Positions 24,002 through 32,913 of a stretch of DNA of 64,000 nucleotides are shown here, one piece after another. The translations under genes and the position numbers were made by a program. Under the pieces are notes generated by a model. The model made no database searches. It was not told the origin of the DNA and saw only the letters and a list, made by a program, of their open reading frames with translations. Position 1 is the first letter of the stretch; the number at the start of each line of letters is the position of its first letter. The DNA lies in contig CM075649.1 in the NCBI GenBank assembly GCA_037953625.1, positions 76,477,290 through 76,541,289 on the forward strand, written 5' to 3'. The DNA comes from Crotalaria pallida (taxonomy: Eukaryota > Streptophyta > Magnoliopsida > Fabales > Fabaceae).

Positions 24002-24619
24002 CTATCTCCGTTCGAGCAGATGGTTGTTCCCCCAGGGTGACTGGTAGGTGGTATGGCCTAGGGGAGCAATCGAATGGCCCGTAAAGCCAATCAAACTTCC
24101 TTCGAACGGAGTTAGATTAGACCTTTTCAGCTTCAGGGCTTCAAACAGATCCAAGAACATAATGTCTGCTGAACTTCCCTGATCAACAAGAATCCTCTTT
24201 ACTTCATAATTACCGAGCCGAGCTATAAGTACCATTGGATCATTGTGGTCTTGGATTATGTCAGCAAAATCCTCGTCACTGAAGCTGATGACGATGTTCT
24301 TCTTTTTAGGCTTTTGAATTGGTCGGCTGGCAACAGAAAGAACTTGACCTACGCACTTCTTTCGGTCACCTCTTTTTTCCCCTCCACCTGCGAATCCTCC
24401 AGCAATGGTGTTGATCAAAAAAGCCTCTCGTCCTTTATCCTGTTCGGACAGTAGGGTAGAAGCTCCCCCCGCAGGTGGTGAAGGGCTCCTATTTCTTTGT
24501 TTCTGCTCGGTTCTGGGTGGGGAATGACTTTTTCTCCTAGCACGCTTCCGCATTGCTTCGCCAATGTATTGTTGAAGCTTTCCGTCCCTCACCATTTCTT
24601 CAATCAAGTCTTTTAACAT
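24002..24619 (-). pseudogene. Tat-2 protease and gag/protease linker
   Basis: Pro/Ser/Arg-rich linker followed by NTIAGGFAGGGEKRG and the protease core ILVDQGSSADIMF near 24,170. The frame shifts just after IAPLGH, near 24,060; the following part (LGEQPSART) is in another frame and leads into 23,993. Confidence 0.85.
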
Positions 24620-26169
24620 GCTACACTGATCAGTGGTATGTCCCCATCCACCATGATGGTCACAATACTTGGCTTATCTTTCTGAGCAGCTTTTCTCAAA
24701 GCTGGAGGCCTAGTAATATTGCGCATCTCGGTGTGCATAGTCTCGCGAAGGATTTGATTCCTTGGTACTGTAAGCTGAGTATACTCGTCATATTTGCCTT
24801 TTGGAGGCAGTTTTTCTCCTCTTTCTCTCTCTCTTTTATCCTTTCTCCCTCTACCATCTCTAAACCGATCGTTTTGCCGAGATCGTTGTTCTTGACGATC
24901 TTCCTTACCTCGTGCCACAGTACAGATTCTGTGAAACTCTTCCAAATTTACAAACTTCCTGGACCTTTCCCTGAGCTCGGCCATATCCTTGGGTGGTTCT
25001 CCTATCAAACAATCCTTAAAATCTCCGTCTCGTAGCCCTTGAGTAAGCAAGAGAACAGATACTCCAGATTGTAAACCCGATATGCCACTAGCCTCCTGTT
25101 GATATCGAGCTAAGTAGTCTCGTAGAGACTCGTCTGGTCTCTGTGCAACTCTAGCTAATGAATGATCGGATTTTGGCTATGACATACTGGCAGTGTACCT
25201 ATTCAAGAACGTTCTTCTAAGTTCAGCCCAAGAGTGAATTGAATTTGCAGGTAGGGAATTGAATCATCGCAAAGGTGCTGAGCCCAAAGTCATTGAGAAA
25301 GCACGACATTTCATGAAGTCCCCTCCTCCATAAAACATCATGGAAGATTCGTAAGCCGCAATATGGTCCATCGGATCGGTTGTCCCGGTATAGCGAGGAA
25401 TATTTTGATGTCCTACATAAGTCTGCGGGGTTTGGTATGCCCTGATCTCTGCTGTGAAAGCATGGTCAGGATGAGGTTCCCCGGTAATACGCTCGGGAAC
25501 CACGCTCGGGTTGAGGGGTGAGGGTGGAGGAAGGTTGCTTGGGTTGTTGAGAGCCACGCGAGGGCTTTGCTCGACCGTTCTTGCCATGCTCTGCTGCTGA
25601 AGAGCAGCAATAGCCTGATTCTGCTTCTCAATCAAGGAAGTCTGGGTCCTTAAAATTTCCATGATTGACTCTTCTCGTCTTCGAGCCGAAGAGGTAGTCA
25701 TGTAAGACCTGCCCTCAGTTTCGGTGGAACGTGGACCGCCTTGAAGTGTTCCAAAGTGGCCCCTCGTCAAGTGAGGTATTTCTCTTTGAGATCTATCGGC
25801 TCGAGAATGGTCATGACGAGCGGAACGTTCTAATCGATGGGCCCCATTAGTTCGTGATCCAGAAGGGGCCCTCCGAGCTACGTGTGATCCAGAATCTGCA
25901 GTATCACGCCACTCTGAGACATGACCATCACGAACAGTGTGAGAGTTAGATCGTCCTCCGCCGCCTTCAATAATGGGAGGAACATGAGCCTGTGCCTGAA
26001 GCGGATTTTCAGGAGGAACTTGAGGGGGTGGGTTAACAGGAGGAGCCTGATTGCCTCCAGGGGGTCCTCCCAAAGCGATCCTGTCCCTGATATTTCCTTT
26101 TCCGTTTTTGGGTGGCCTCCCATGGAGGCGACGGCGGAGATCTCCTCCATTGTCGTTGTCGTTTGCCAT
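24613..26169 (-). pseudogene. gag: Tat-2 gag
   Basis: ATG at 26,169, about 50 bp from the 5' LTR, opens MANDNDNGGDLRRRLHGRPP and a 301-residue frame to 25,264. Gln/Arg/Pro-rich N-terminus; a capsid-like part begins with TAEIRAYQTPQTYVGHQNIP near 25,450. After frameshifts around 25,260 the sequence continues to PPKDMAELRERSRKF at 24,985 and the knuckle CDHHGGWGHTTDQC near 24,640. Gag forms the particle in which cDNA is made. Confidence 0.88.
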
Positions 26170-26203
26170 GAAAATAGTGGATGTGGGAATACTAGTTATT
26201 CAG

Positions 26204-26221
26204 TTCCCACAGACGGCGCCA
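26204..26221 (-). other. Tat-2 primer-binding site
   Basis: On the - strand it reads TGGCGCCGTCTGTGGGAA, one base from the 5' LTR. TGGCGCC at the start is complementary to a tRNA ending GGCGCCA. From memory this form is complementary to a plant tRNA-Arg and is the usual site of Tat/Ogre elements; I could not check it. Confidence 0.8.
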
Positions 26222-26222
26222 A

Positions 26223-26857
26223 TGTAGTGTCCTTAAACACTATGTGTCCTTAACCCTCTAAGTGCTCAAGATTATGGTAACCAGGAGCCCAGAAGAGGAT
26301 CAAGTATTGATGTATGACTTATGGTATTTCTGCAGTTCCAGTTGGGAAAAGAAGGATCTCCCTAGTCAACGTGTGTGTGCAGAGTGTCAACTTAGGGATG
26401 AGATTACCTACCTGAAACCCTAGCTGTGATGAGCTATTTATAGGGTTTGGAGGAGGCTGATATGGGCCGTTTGGGCCTTGTATCAGAGTTGTGCTGAACC
26501 AGGATTCTGTGAGATAATATCGGATAATTATGCTTCTAGAATCTGGATAGGATCAGCTGTAGATCTCATGTCTAGGCTGTTGCGAGAATCTAGGAGAGAT
26601 TTGCGGAAGGGATAAGAAGCCTCGGCGAGCCTGAATTTATGCACGAGCCGACAGTATGTCTCGGTCCTAGTGTCCCGAGCCTGATGGATTGGGGTCCGGT
26701 TGTAAGGCTCGGTTCCATCAAGTCTGAGCCTGGCCCTCTCGTATGCTCGGAGCCCACGAGTCCAAGCGAAGGACTTTCATGACAGGTAAACCGAGTAAAA
26801 TGCCCTTAGAGGAACCCTTTGGTGAGACTCGGGTCCGTATGTGGTCGGCAAACCCTA

Positions 26858-26859
<2 letters not shown>
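26223..26859 (-). repeat. Tat-2 5' LTR
   Basis: It pairs with 14,553-15,189. On the - strand it runs TGTAGGGT to GGACACTACA. The TATA-like CTATAAATAG lies at 26,434-26,443. Confidence 0.95.
26434..26443 (-). promoter_or_regulatory. TATA box of the Tat-2 5' LTR
   Basis: CTATAAATAG on the - strand is a textbook plant TATA box and is conserved in the 3' LTR. It would drive the genomic transcript leftward. Confidence 0.65.

Positions 26860-26896
<37 letters not shown>
26860..26896. repeat. (GT)n microsatellite at the Tat-2 target site
   Basis: Eighteen GT units plus one G follow the Tat-2 5' LTR, while a short TGTGTGTG tail precedes its 3' LTR at 14,547-14,552. Tat-2 therefore inserted into a GT tract of LTR A. 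Confidence 0.95.
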
Positions 26897-26899
<3 letters not shown>

Positions 26900-27838
26900 G
26901 TAATTTTGGCACTTTGAAAAGTTTGCATGGGTGGATTTTATCAAGGGGACAATAAGGAGTAATTTAAGGCATTAGGTCTAATCACTCATCCTTTTATTTC
27001 CTACATCACATCTCCTAATTTATTTTCCATGGATTAAATTGTACTTTTTATTTTCTTAATCTAGAAGAAAATAAATCTTCCTACTCTCTCTTCATGCATG
27101 CATGCCACCTATACACACTTACACACCATTCTAAATTTTCATTTTCCTAATCACACACATCATACAAACATTAAAATGCCATGCCACCTTAATGAAAAAT
27201 AATAAGATGCAAAGAATTCACACATCACACAAACATTCACATACACCTCACATCAAATACTCATTTCTTTGTAAATTCACTTTGTAAGATTCATAAAATA
27301 ATTTTCCTTTCATAACATGACAATCATCCATAATAGCAAATAGAACTCCAAAATACACATTTTGAATAAAACAATTAACTGCACTACTTGGCTATAAATA
27401 TAGTCTTCATTTCATCTTCTAAAATCATGTTTTCATATATAAAAGAGATCCTCAAAAGGAAAAGTTCATTTGAGGTCTTTAACTATTTTTACTAATTTAA
27501 ATACTCAAAATTCGTTCACAATACACTCATAAAATAAATTTTCGTAAATCAATCCAGAAAAGTATAAAAGTTACATTTTTGAAATCTACATTTCAATACG
27601 ATCGTTTTCATATAAAGATCATAAAATTTGGAGTTACGGTTAAAAAGATATGAATTTTCAAAGTTATCAAATCTCTAAGAGTTCACCAAGAAATTTTACT
27701 TCCAAAGAAATCCCAAATAATAAAACCTTCCAATTTGAGCTCTTGAAAATATTTATTTTCACACAAATACATCTTTCGTTAATAAAATAAATCTCAAAAA
27801 TTCATTTAAAACAAACGAGGAATTTGCGGGTCGTCACA
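26897..27838 (-). repeat. LTR A, right part including its 5' terminus
   Basis: Read on the - strand it begins TGTGACGACCCGCAAATTC at 27,838, the LTR start. It joins 14,552 across Tat-2. Non-coding, AT-rich. Beyond its edge the RT gene of Tekay-C resumes at 27,839, so this LTR is inserted in that gene; the flanking 5 bp are GATCT. Confidence 0.75.
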
Positions 27839-28258
27839 GATCTCAAATCTATATTAGAAAATACTGAAGCTCCCCTGACCTTATCCATAAGGTCATCAAT
27901 CCTTGGAAAAGGATACTTGTTCTTCAATGTCACCTTATTCAACTGCCTGTAACCTACACACATTCTCAGGCTTCCGTCTTTCCTCTTAACAAATATAACT
28001 GGAGCTCCCCATGGTGAGACACTCGGTCTAATTAGTTGCTTCTGTAGTAACTCCTCTATCTGTTTCTTCAATTCAACCATTTCAGGTGGTGCCATTCTAT
28101 ATGGAGCAATAGAAATGGGACCAGTTCCGGGAATCAATTCAATTCCAAACTCTATTTCCCTCTTGGGAGGCAATCCCGGCATCTCCTCTGGGAATACTTC
28201 CGGAAAATCCCGAACAACCAGAATCTCCTCAACAGGCTTTTCTTCTTCCTCCGACGTA
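27839..28258 (-). pseudogene. Tekay-C reverse transcriptase, N-terminal part
   Basis: It contains FPEVFPEEMPGLPP, the linker YRMAPPEMVELKKQ, SPWGAPVIFVKRKDGS and IDDLMDKVRGASVFSNIDLRS, then stops at the LTR A junction. Tekay-G continues at this point with GYHQIRV. In the motif RMCVDYRQLN the Asp is Gly here (RMCVGYRQLN), another mark of decay. The catalytic FIDD block is missing. Confidence 0.88.
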
Positions 28259-28700
28259 CCCAAAAGTAGAGAACAAACAGAGATACTTCTCCGGAGTCAA
28301 ATCCTTATACTGAATTGTCTTCTTATCAGAATCAATAACCACATGATTGTTAAACATCCAATCCATACCTAGAATAACGTCTAGTTGGGATAAGGGTAGG
28401 CAGATCAAATCTATACAAGAGACTTGATCCAATACCTTAATTCTACAATTAAGGCATATCTTTGAGGTGATCACAGGGGAATTTGTAGGAGTTTCTACCC
28501 TAAGACAATAGGGTGACGCAGACACAGGTAACTTTAAACGATTCACACATTCCAAAGAAATAAATGAATGAGTGGCTCCTAAATGGAATAAAATCTTACA
28601 AGGTTGATCATTAAGCAGATAATTACCTTGCACGAGTCCTGGAGTCTGACTAGTTTCAAAACCACTAAGGGTGAAAAATCTTCCTTGTACTACCGGCTTC
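28259..28700 (-). pseudogene. Tekay-C protease, catalytic motif lost
   Basis: The protease spans NYLLNDQPCKILFHLGATHSF to LSQLDVILGMDW. Tekay-G has YDSGATHSFIS at the active site; here the residues are F-H-L-G-A-T-H-S, so the catalytic Asp is His and the next Ser is Leu. Besides the frameshift that joins it to RT near 28,250, this alone would inactivate the enzyme. Confidence 0.85.
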
Positions 28701-29655
28701 TCAGCAAATTCTCTTGGGTTGTTCCTCCGTGGTTCCTTGCAATCACGAGAAAAATGACCAAGTTTCCCTCAATTGTAGCACCCATTGTTAGTCCAACAAA
28801 ACTTCCCATGATGATGACGTTTGCATTTCCCACAATAAGGAGCATTATTGTACGAACTGTTCCTGTCATCATGCACCATCTTCCCTTTTCCTCGATTCTT
28901 GTTGAAATAAGGACCCTTGTGACGGTTATCATGTCCCTTTCTCCTCTGTGGTCCATACCCCTGTGGCTCCTTCTTTCCTTCCACAATCTGCAAAGCCCCC
29001 GCCTTCTTATCATCCTCATACATTCTGCACATATCCACTAATATAGGAAAACTTTGAATTCTTTGATAACTGAACACCGATTTCAACTCCGGTCTCAGGC
29101 CTCCTTCAAAATTAACACATTTACTCCTCTCATCAGGGTTCATCTGATAATAAGGAGAATACTTCATCAATTCTTCGAATCTTGCAGCATATTCTCCCAC
29201 ACTCATGCTGCCTTGCTTGAGTTGTAAAACTCAACTTCCTTCTTTCTCCGTATATCTTCCGGAAAGTACTTGCTTAAAAACTTTTCCATAAATACTGCCC
29301 AAGTTATCTCTCTCCCCTCATGAGCCAATAACTGGGTAGTATAATTCCACCAATGTTCTGCCTCTCCTTCCAGCATGAACACAACATATGCTATCTCCTG
29401 GGCGTCGGAACATTCCAAAGTTCTAAAGATCTTGTCCATCTTCAAGATCCATTTATTAGCTTCTTCTGGTTTGAATCCACCAGCAAACTTCGAAGGATTA
29501 CAGCTTCTGAAGTCCGACCAAGTCTTAGCCTCAGCAGCTGCTACATTAGCTGGTTGTGGTTGTTGATACTGATGCTGATTCTGCTGCATGTTTTCTAACA
29601 CAGCAGTAATCCTATCCAACATTTCGTTCGTATGGTTTCTATAGCGGGCTGCCAT
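28701..29655 (-). pseudogene. gag: Tekay-C gag
   Basis: ATG at 29,655 begins MAARYRNHTNEMLDRITAVL. The retrotransposon gag domain is clear (AEHWWNYTTQLL, WAVFMEKFLSKYFPE) and continues after a frameshift near 29,203 with SVGEYAARFEELMKYSPYY. A C-terminal CGKCKRHHHGKFC motif is followed by a second knuckle whose second Cys codon is TGA near 28,768. The same two-knuckle plan is intact in Tekay-G. Confidence 0.9.
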
Positions 29656-29848
29656 AGTAGACCTGCACTATGGACTTAGGTCATTAAAGGTCTGTCTAAT
29701 CTATGGATTGGTATCTAATTCTATTCTAAACAAAACATTAACAAGACTTAAGCTATATGAAATAAACCAAATAGCAAAGGAGCTATACTCATATGGAGAA
29801 CTGTTCCGGCAGATCATGCTTGTGAGGATCAAGAATCAGGACCATTTT

Positions 29849-29860
29849 GCTCTGATACCA
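29849..29860 (-). other. Tekay-C primer-binding site
   Basis: TGGTATCAGAGC on the - strand, complementary to the 3' end of initiator methionine tRNA. It lies 7 bp from the LTR. Confidence 0.9.
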
Positions 29861-30148
29861 CAAAAGGTGTGACACTCACTCTTTACTCCAAATGTAAATC
29901 TTTATTTACTTTTAATAAAGATATAAGGTATTTAATATGGACTTGGTTTATAAATATTAAAGAGGATAAATAAAAATCTTAATACAAGTTATTCCAAAGA
30001 GTTCTTTTCTAAACTCCAAAAATGAAAAGATTTGTTAATATCGTGGTACTTAAAAATAAAATATTCTCGAATAGAGTTATCATCAAAGTATGCGGAAGTA
30101 AAGCATGAACCTTGAGCTATGAAACATCAAACTAGTAGGCATATGAAA

Positions 30149-30152
<4 letters not shown>

Positions 30153-30179
<27 letters not shown>
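30153..30179. repeat. (TA)n microsatellite in LTR C
   Basis: An uninterrupted AT/TA tract of about 27 bp. Confidence 0.95.
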
Positions 30180-30425
30180 ACATATATAAGATAAAAGTAG
30201 CGAAGGTACATGATAGTCGAGATTGCAAAGTTTGGGTGGTACAAGTCCATAATCAAAAGAAAAGACAACCTCTCTGAGATCTCTCAAAAATATATACAAT
30301 ATAACTACAGAGCAAAAGATAAAAATCCCAGAGTGGTGGTCCGATGATCCTCCTCCACAACATGATCATCCTCCTCAAAGTCTCTAGCCAGAAGCTCCAT
30401 GCATCCCACATACAAACCATCCATA

Positions 30426-30911
30426 CTATGCATCACCCGGTGGATCCCCAACTCCCCATTGGCTCCCAGTGGAGTGCTCGACTGGCTCCCCCTCACTCTT
30501 TGCCTCCTCAGGTTCCTCCTCCACCTCGTCTGACTGAGTCGGTGCCCCACCACTGGGCACTGGGTCAGCAGAAGGAGTCCCATGATCTGGACTCATCGGA
30601 CTAGCTAAAGGAGTCTCCTCTCGAATAACACGGGAAGCAGAGGGATGAGACCTAGTAGCTGCTCTAAAACGAAAAGAGTGAAATCGACGAGCTGGTCGAG
30701 CCGGGGGTGGTCCATGATAAGTATAAAATGGGGGTTCATGCAGGGTATAGATAATGGGTATGCGAAACCTACGAGGACGGACACGAGCCAAGGGGTTGGG
30801 GTGATAGAGGGTAACCTCTACCTCCCCCTCAAAGGTGGCTCGATGGTCCTCGTAGTACCACACTCCACTAGGGAGTGGGCGCAACTCGATGCAAGCTTGA
30901 TAGCGTGCCAT
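30426..30911 (-). CDS. ORF inside the LTR of Tekay-C, function unknown
   Basis: ATG at 30,911 opens 161 codons in the sense of the element. It starts MARYQACIELRPLPSGVWYY, has a Pro/Arg-rich middle (PPPARPARRFHSFRFRAATR) and an acidic tail near residues 128-145. Immediately upstream a pyrimidine-rich segment ends in TTGTAG, like a splice acceptor, so the ATG may open a second exon. LTR G of Tekay-G has a related ORF at 58,519-58,860, in the same orientation and at a similar place. I do not recognise the family. It could be a protein gene, a remnant of a captured gene, or a fortuitous frame; the second copy favours the first two. Confidence 0.6.
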   Translation of the reverse strand: MARYQACIELRPLPSGVWYYEDHRATFEGEVEVTLYHPNPLARVRPRRFRIPIIYTLHEPPFYTYHGPPPARPARRFHSFRFRAATRSHPSASRVIREETPLASPMSPDHGTPSADPVPSGGAPTQSDEVEEEPEEAKSEGEPVEHSTGSQWGVGDPPGDA

Positions 30912-31195
30912 CACCTACAATGGGCATAAGGGGTAAGCAATATTGTTCACATAATGGAATAAGCATAATATTAAGCTGGTACACAACATGTATAACAATA
31001 GACCAGAGATATGTACAACATATGAACAAACCAAACTATTCAATAATCAATGTCATAAATGATATGTCATGATGCTGGCACACAATCTTTCCAGTCCTAA
31101 GATTCTCCAACTAATGCTCTCATGCATGTCCATCCAAACAACCCGTATACGTGCCTCGGACATATAGTGAATCTGCTCGGAATACAATCCAAACG

Positions 31196-31431
31196 ACACT
31201 ACCAAAGTGTATGTTGCGTCACCAAGACGTAACAACATCGCCTATGTTGCCCACATTACCAAAACGTGTCATCGAGCAAGCCACACGACTATGCCTGGAA
31301 CGTGGTCCATAATACCAATATCATTATCGATGTGCACATCTCGTCACCAAGACGAATACCCAACGTTCGCAGCAACCAATGCTGGTCACATTACCAAAAT
31401 GTGACTACAGGCAAGTCGTAACCAAATTGGT
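31196..31431 (-). repeat. Hairpin array with constant ACCAA loop in LTR C
   Basis: Five inverted repeats share the + strand loop ACCAA but have different stems: 31,196-31,210 (ACACT/AGTGT), 31,212-31,234 (TGTTGCGTC/GACGTAACA, one G-T pair), 31,252-31,268 (CACATT/AACGTG, one mismatch), 31,341-31,355 (TCGTC/GACGA) and 31,383-31,407 (TGGTCACATT/AATGTGACTA, one G-T pair). Weaker forms lie at 31,309-31,327 and 31,419-31,431. On the element's strand the loop is TTGGT. Confidence 0.85.
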
Positions 31432-31678
31432 ACTCCCAGGGTACCCTCCTCATGTTCCTTGAACATGACAAATGATATGCTATCACCACATCTCCATGCA
31501 TGAATGCACACAAACATCCCGTCTAGGGTTATCAATTAATTTCATAATGTGCAACATGCAATATAATCAATAATGCAAGCACTAATGTATCATAGCCTCT
31601 TTTGGAACATGATAATTGTATTTGATTAAACTTGGCATAATTGAAAATGGCATTTGTTTATCATTCTGTTTCAAAAGA

Positions 31679-32212
31679 CTCGAGTGATTTTTAAAAGACT
31701 CGAGTAGAGTTCTAACATACACTGAAATACTCGAGTGGTTTTTGAAAAGACTCGAGTAGATCTGCAAAATTAAAGTTTCTAGTCTTTCTGGAATACTCAA
31801 GTAGTTCATAAAATACTCGAGTCTTCATCAACCCAGAAGACTCGAGTAGATCATGCACGACTCGAGTAGTTCATCAGAAGAGTTTATTACAAGCATCAAT
31901 CAATACTCAAGTCATGGGTCAGAAACTCAAGTGTTGGTGCCACCAGACGCACTGGTGCGTCTGAAATACTCGAGTCTCGAGCCAAAGACTCTAGTGTTGA
32001 CAGACAGAATGTACTGAAAAATGACTTTTAACAATTAGGTTTTTATTGCATGAATCGTTGATCATGCAGGGCGACACGAAGCCCACTATCAAGCCTTCAA
32101 GTGATTTTGTGTCAAAGTTTGAGATTCGTTGAGTGCTGACTCATCAAACGCACTAACGAGTCCAATACTGACCAGTATACTCGAGTCTTTCCTAAAAGAC
32201 TCGAGTCTTTTT
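31679..32212. repeat. Cluster of ACTCGAGT palindromes in LTR C
   Basis: About ten exact ACTCGAGT sites occur in 530 bp, often in pairs 15-35 bp apart, with several one-base variants (ACTCAAGT, ACTCTAGT). The flanks are mostly GACTCGAGTA/C or TACTCGAGT. The cluster lies in the first third of the LTR, where U3 regulatory sequence is expected. Confidence 0.9.
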
Positions 32213-32500
32213 GGTCAATTTTGAAAAATAAATATTTTAATTCCCTTTCCCTCCAAAATCTTTCTAATATTACTTCTAGGTCCCAAATCAGGGACTAATA
32301 TGCAAAAACCCTATTTTCACCTATTATTAATTATTAAAATATTTGTAATGCAAAAACTCTTATCACAAGCACACACATAATCACGTAATTAACTCTAAAT
32401 TAATTATAGAAATAATATTTATAATTTAAGAAAATAATTTTGCATAACTTTCATAATTGACATTTCATTACATCAGGAAATGAAAATTTGGGGTGTTACA

Positions 32501-32897
32501 GGTGACATACGGTGTTATGGTATATGAAAGGAAAAAAAATGAAGATGGAAATGTGATTGTGAAGCATTTTGTTAGTCATGGCTTGGTTTAATTATTATTC
32601 TTGAGTTTTTATTATGTACCCTTTTTACTATCTTTTGATTCACTGTGTTGTGAAAAGGTCTCACCCTTAGTGGTTATCATTTTAGGTACTTATACAAGAA
32701 GCTTGAAGATCAGAGTGCGCAGCGAACACGTCGAAAGATGGGAACTCTAGTTTATTCTGTTCATATTGTAAATGAGGGCCCCAATCTTATGTATAAATTT
32801 GTGTTTTAAAAGAAAATGAAAAAGGAAATTTTGGGTTCTCTATTGAACTTTCAAGTAATTATTGTTTATCCTTTAAATTAAAAAATGGGGTGTTACA
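32501..32897 (+). repeat. LTR D, 3' end of an older + strand element
   Basis: The segment ends GGGGTGTTACA and is followed 4 bp later by an initiator-Met primer site, so it is the 3' end of a 5' LTR. Its 5' part is outside the window because Tekay-C is inserted at 32,500/32,501. The segment 32,655-32,700 (CTCACCCTTAGTGGTTATC, then ATTTTAG) resembles leader sequence of LTR G near 57,485. Confidence 0.75.
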
Positions 32898-32901
32898 TTT
32901 A

Positions 32902-32913
32902 TGGTATCAGAGC
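32902..32913 (+). other. Primer-binding site of the LTR D element
   Basis: TGGTATCAGAGC, complementary to initiator methionine tRNA, 4 bp after LTR D. Confidence 0.88.

Larger units (their letters stand above)
14553..26859 (-). mobile_element. Tat-2: complete Tat-lineage Ty3/gypsy retrotransposon
   Basis: Both LTRs are 637 bp and run TGTAG to CTACA. The 5-bp TSD GTGTG stands at 14,548-14,552 and 26,860-26,864, inside a GT microsatellite of LTR A. On the - strand the order is 5' LTR, primer-binding site, gag, protease, RT, two RNase H domains, integrase, antisense gene, polypurine tract and 3' LTR. By eye the LTRs differ at fewer than about 20 of 637 positions, so the insertion is moderately young. 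The coding part has frameshifts and at least one nonsense codon, and the integrase is split by a solo LTR. Confidence 0.96.
27839..32500 (-). mobile_element. Tekay-C: Tekay-type chromovirus, 5' half
   Basis: On the - strand: 2.6-kb 5' LTR (29,868-32,500), initiator-Met primer site, gag, protease and the first third of RT. The rest of pol is cut off by the insertion of LTR A at 27,838/27,839 and is not found to the left within the window. Gag and protease resemble Tekay-G. It is inserted into LTR D at 32,500/32,501. Confidence 0.9.
29868..32500 (-). repeat. Tekay-C 5' LTR (LTR C)
   Basis: The 2,633-bp LTR begins TGTAACACCCC (- strand, 32,500) and ends GAGTGTCACA at 29,868. From its 5' end it holds a cluster of ACTCGAGT palindromes, a hairpin array, a pyrimidine-rich stretch ending in TTGTAG, a 161-codon ORF, and an AT-rich tail with a TA microsatellite. 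These parts are listed separately. Its 3' partner is outside the window. Confidence 0.9.

Noticed and set aside
28604..29598. Open frames on the + strand opposite Tekay-C gag and protease
   Set aside because: Shadows of the - strand genes; no domain.
31679..32212. Cloning or vector sequence because of many XhoI sites
   Set aside because: The sites are part of imperfect, diverged repeats in retrotransposon LTRs and recur in other elements of the window.
32501..32590. Possible C-terminal coding fragment before LTR D end
   Set aside because: About 29 open codons ending in TAA with no recognisable motif; too short to support.
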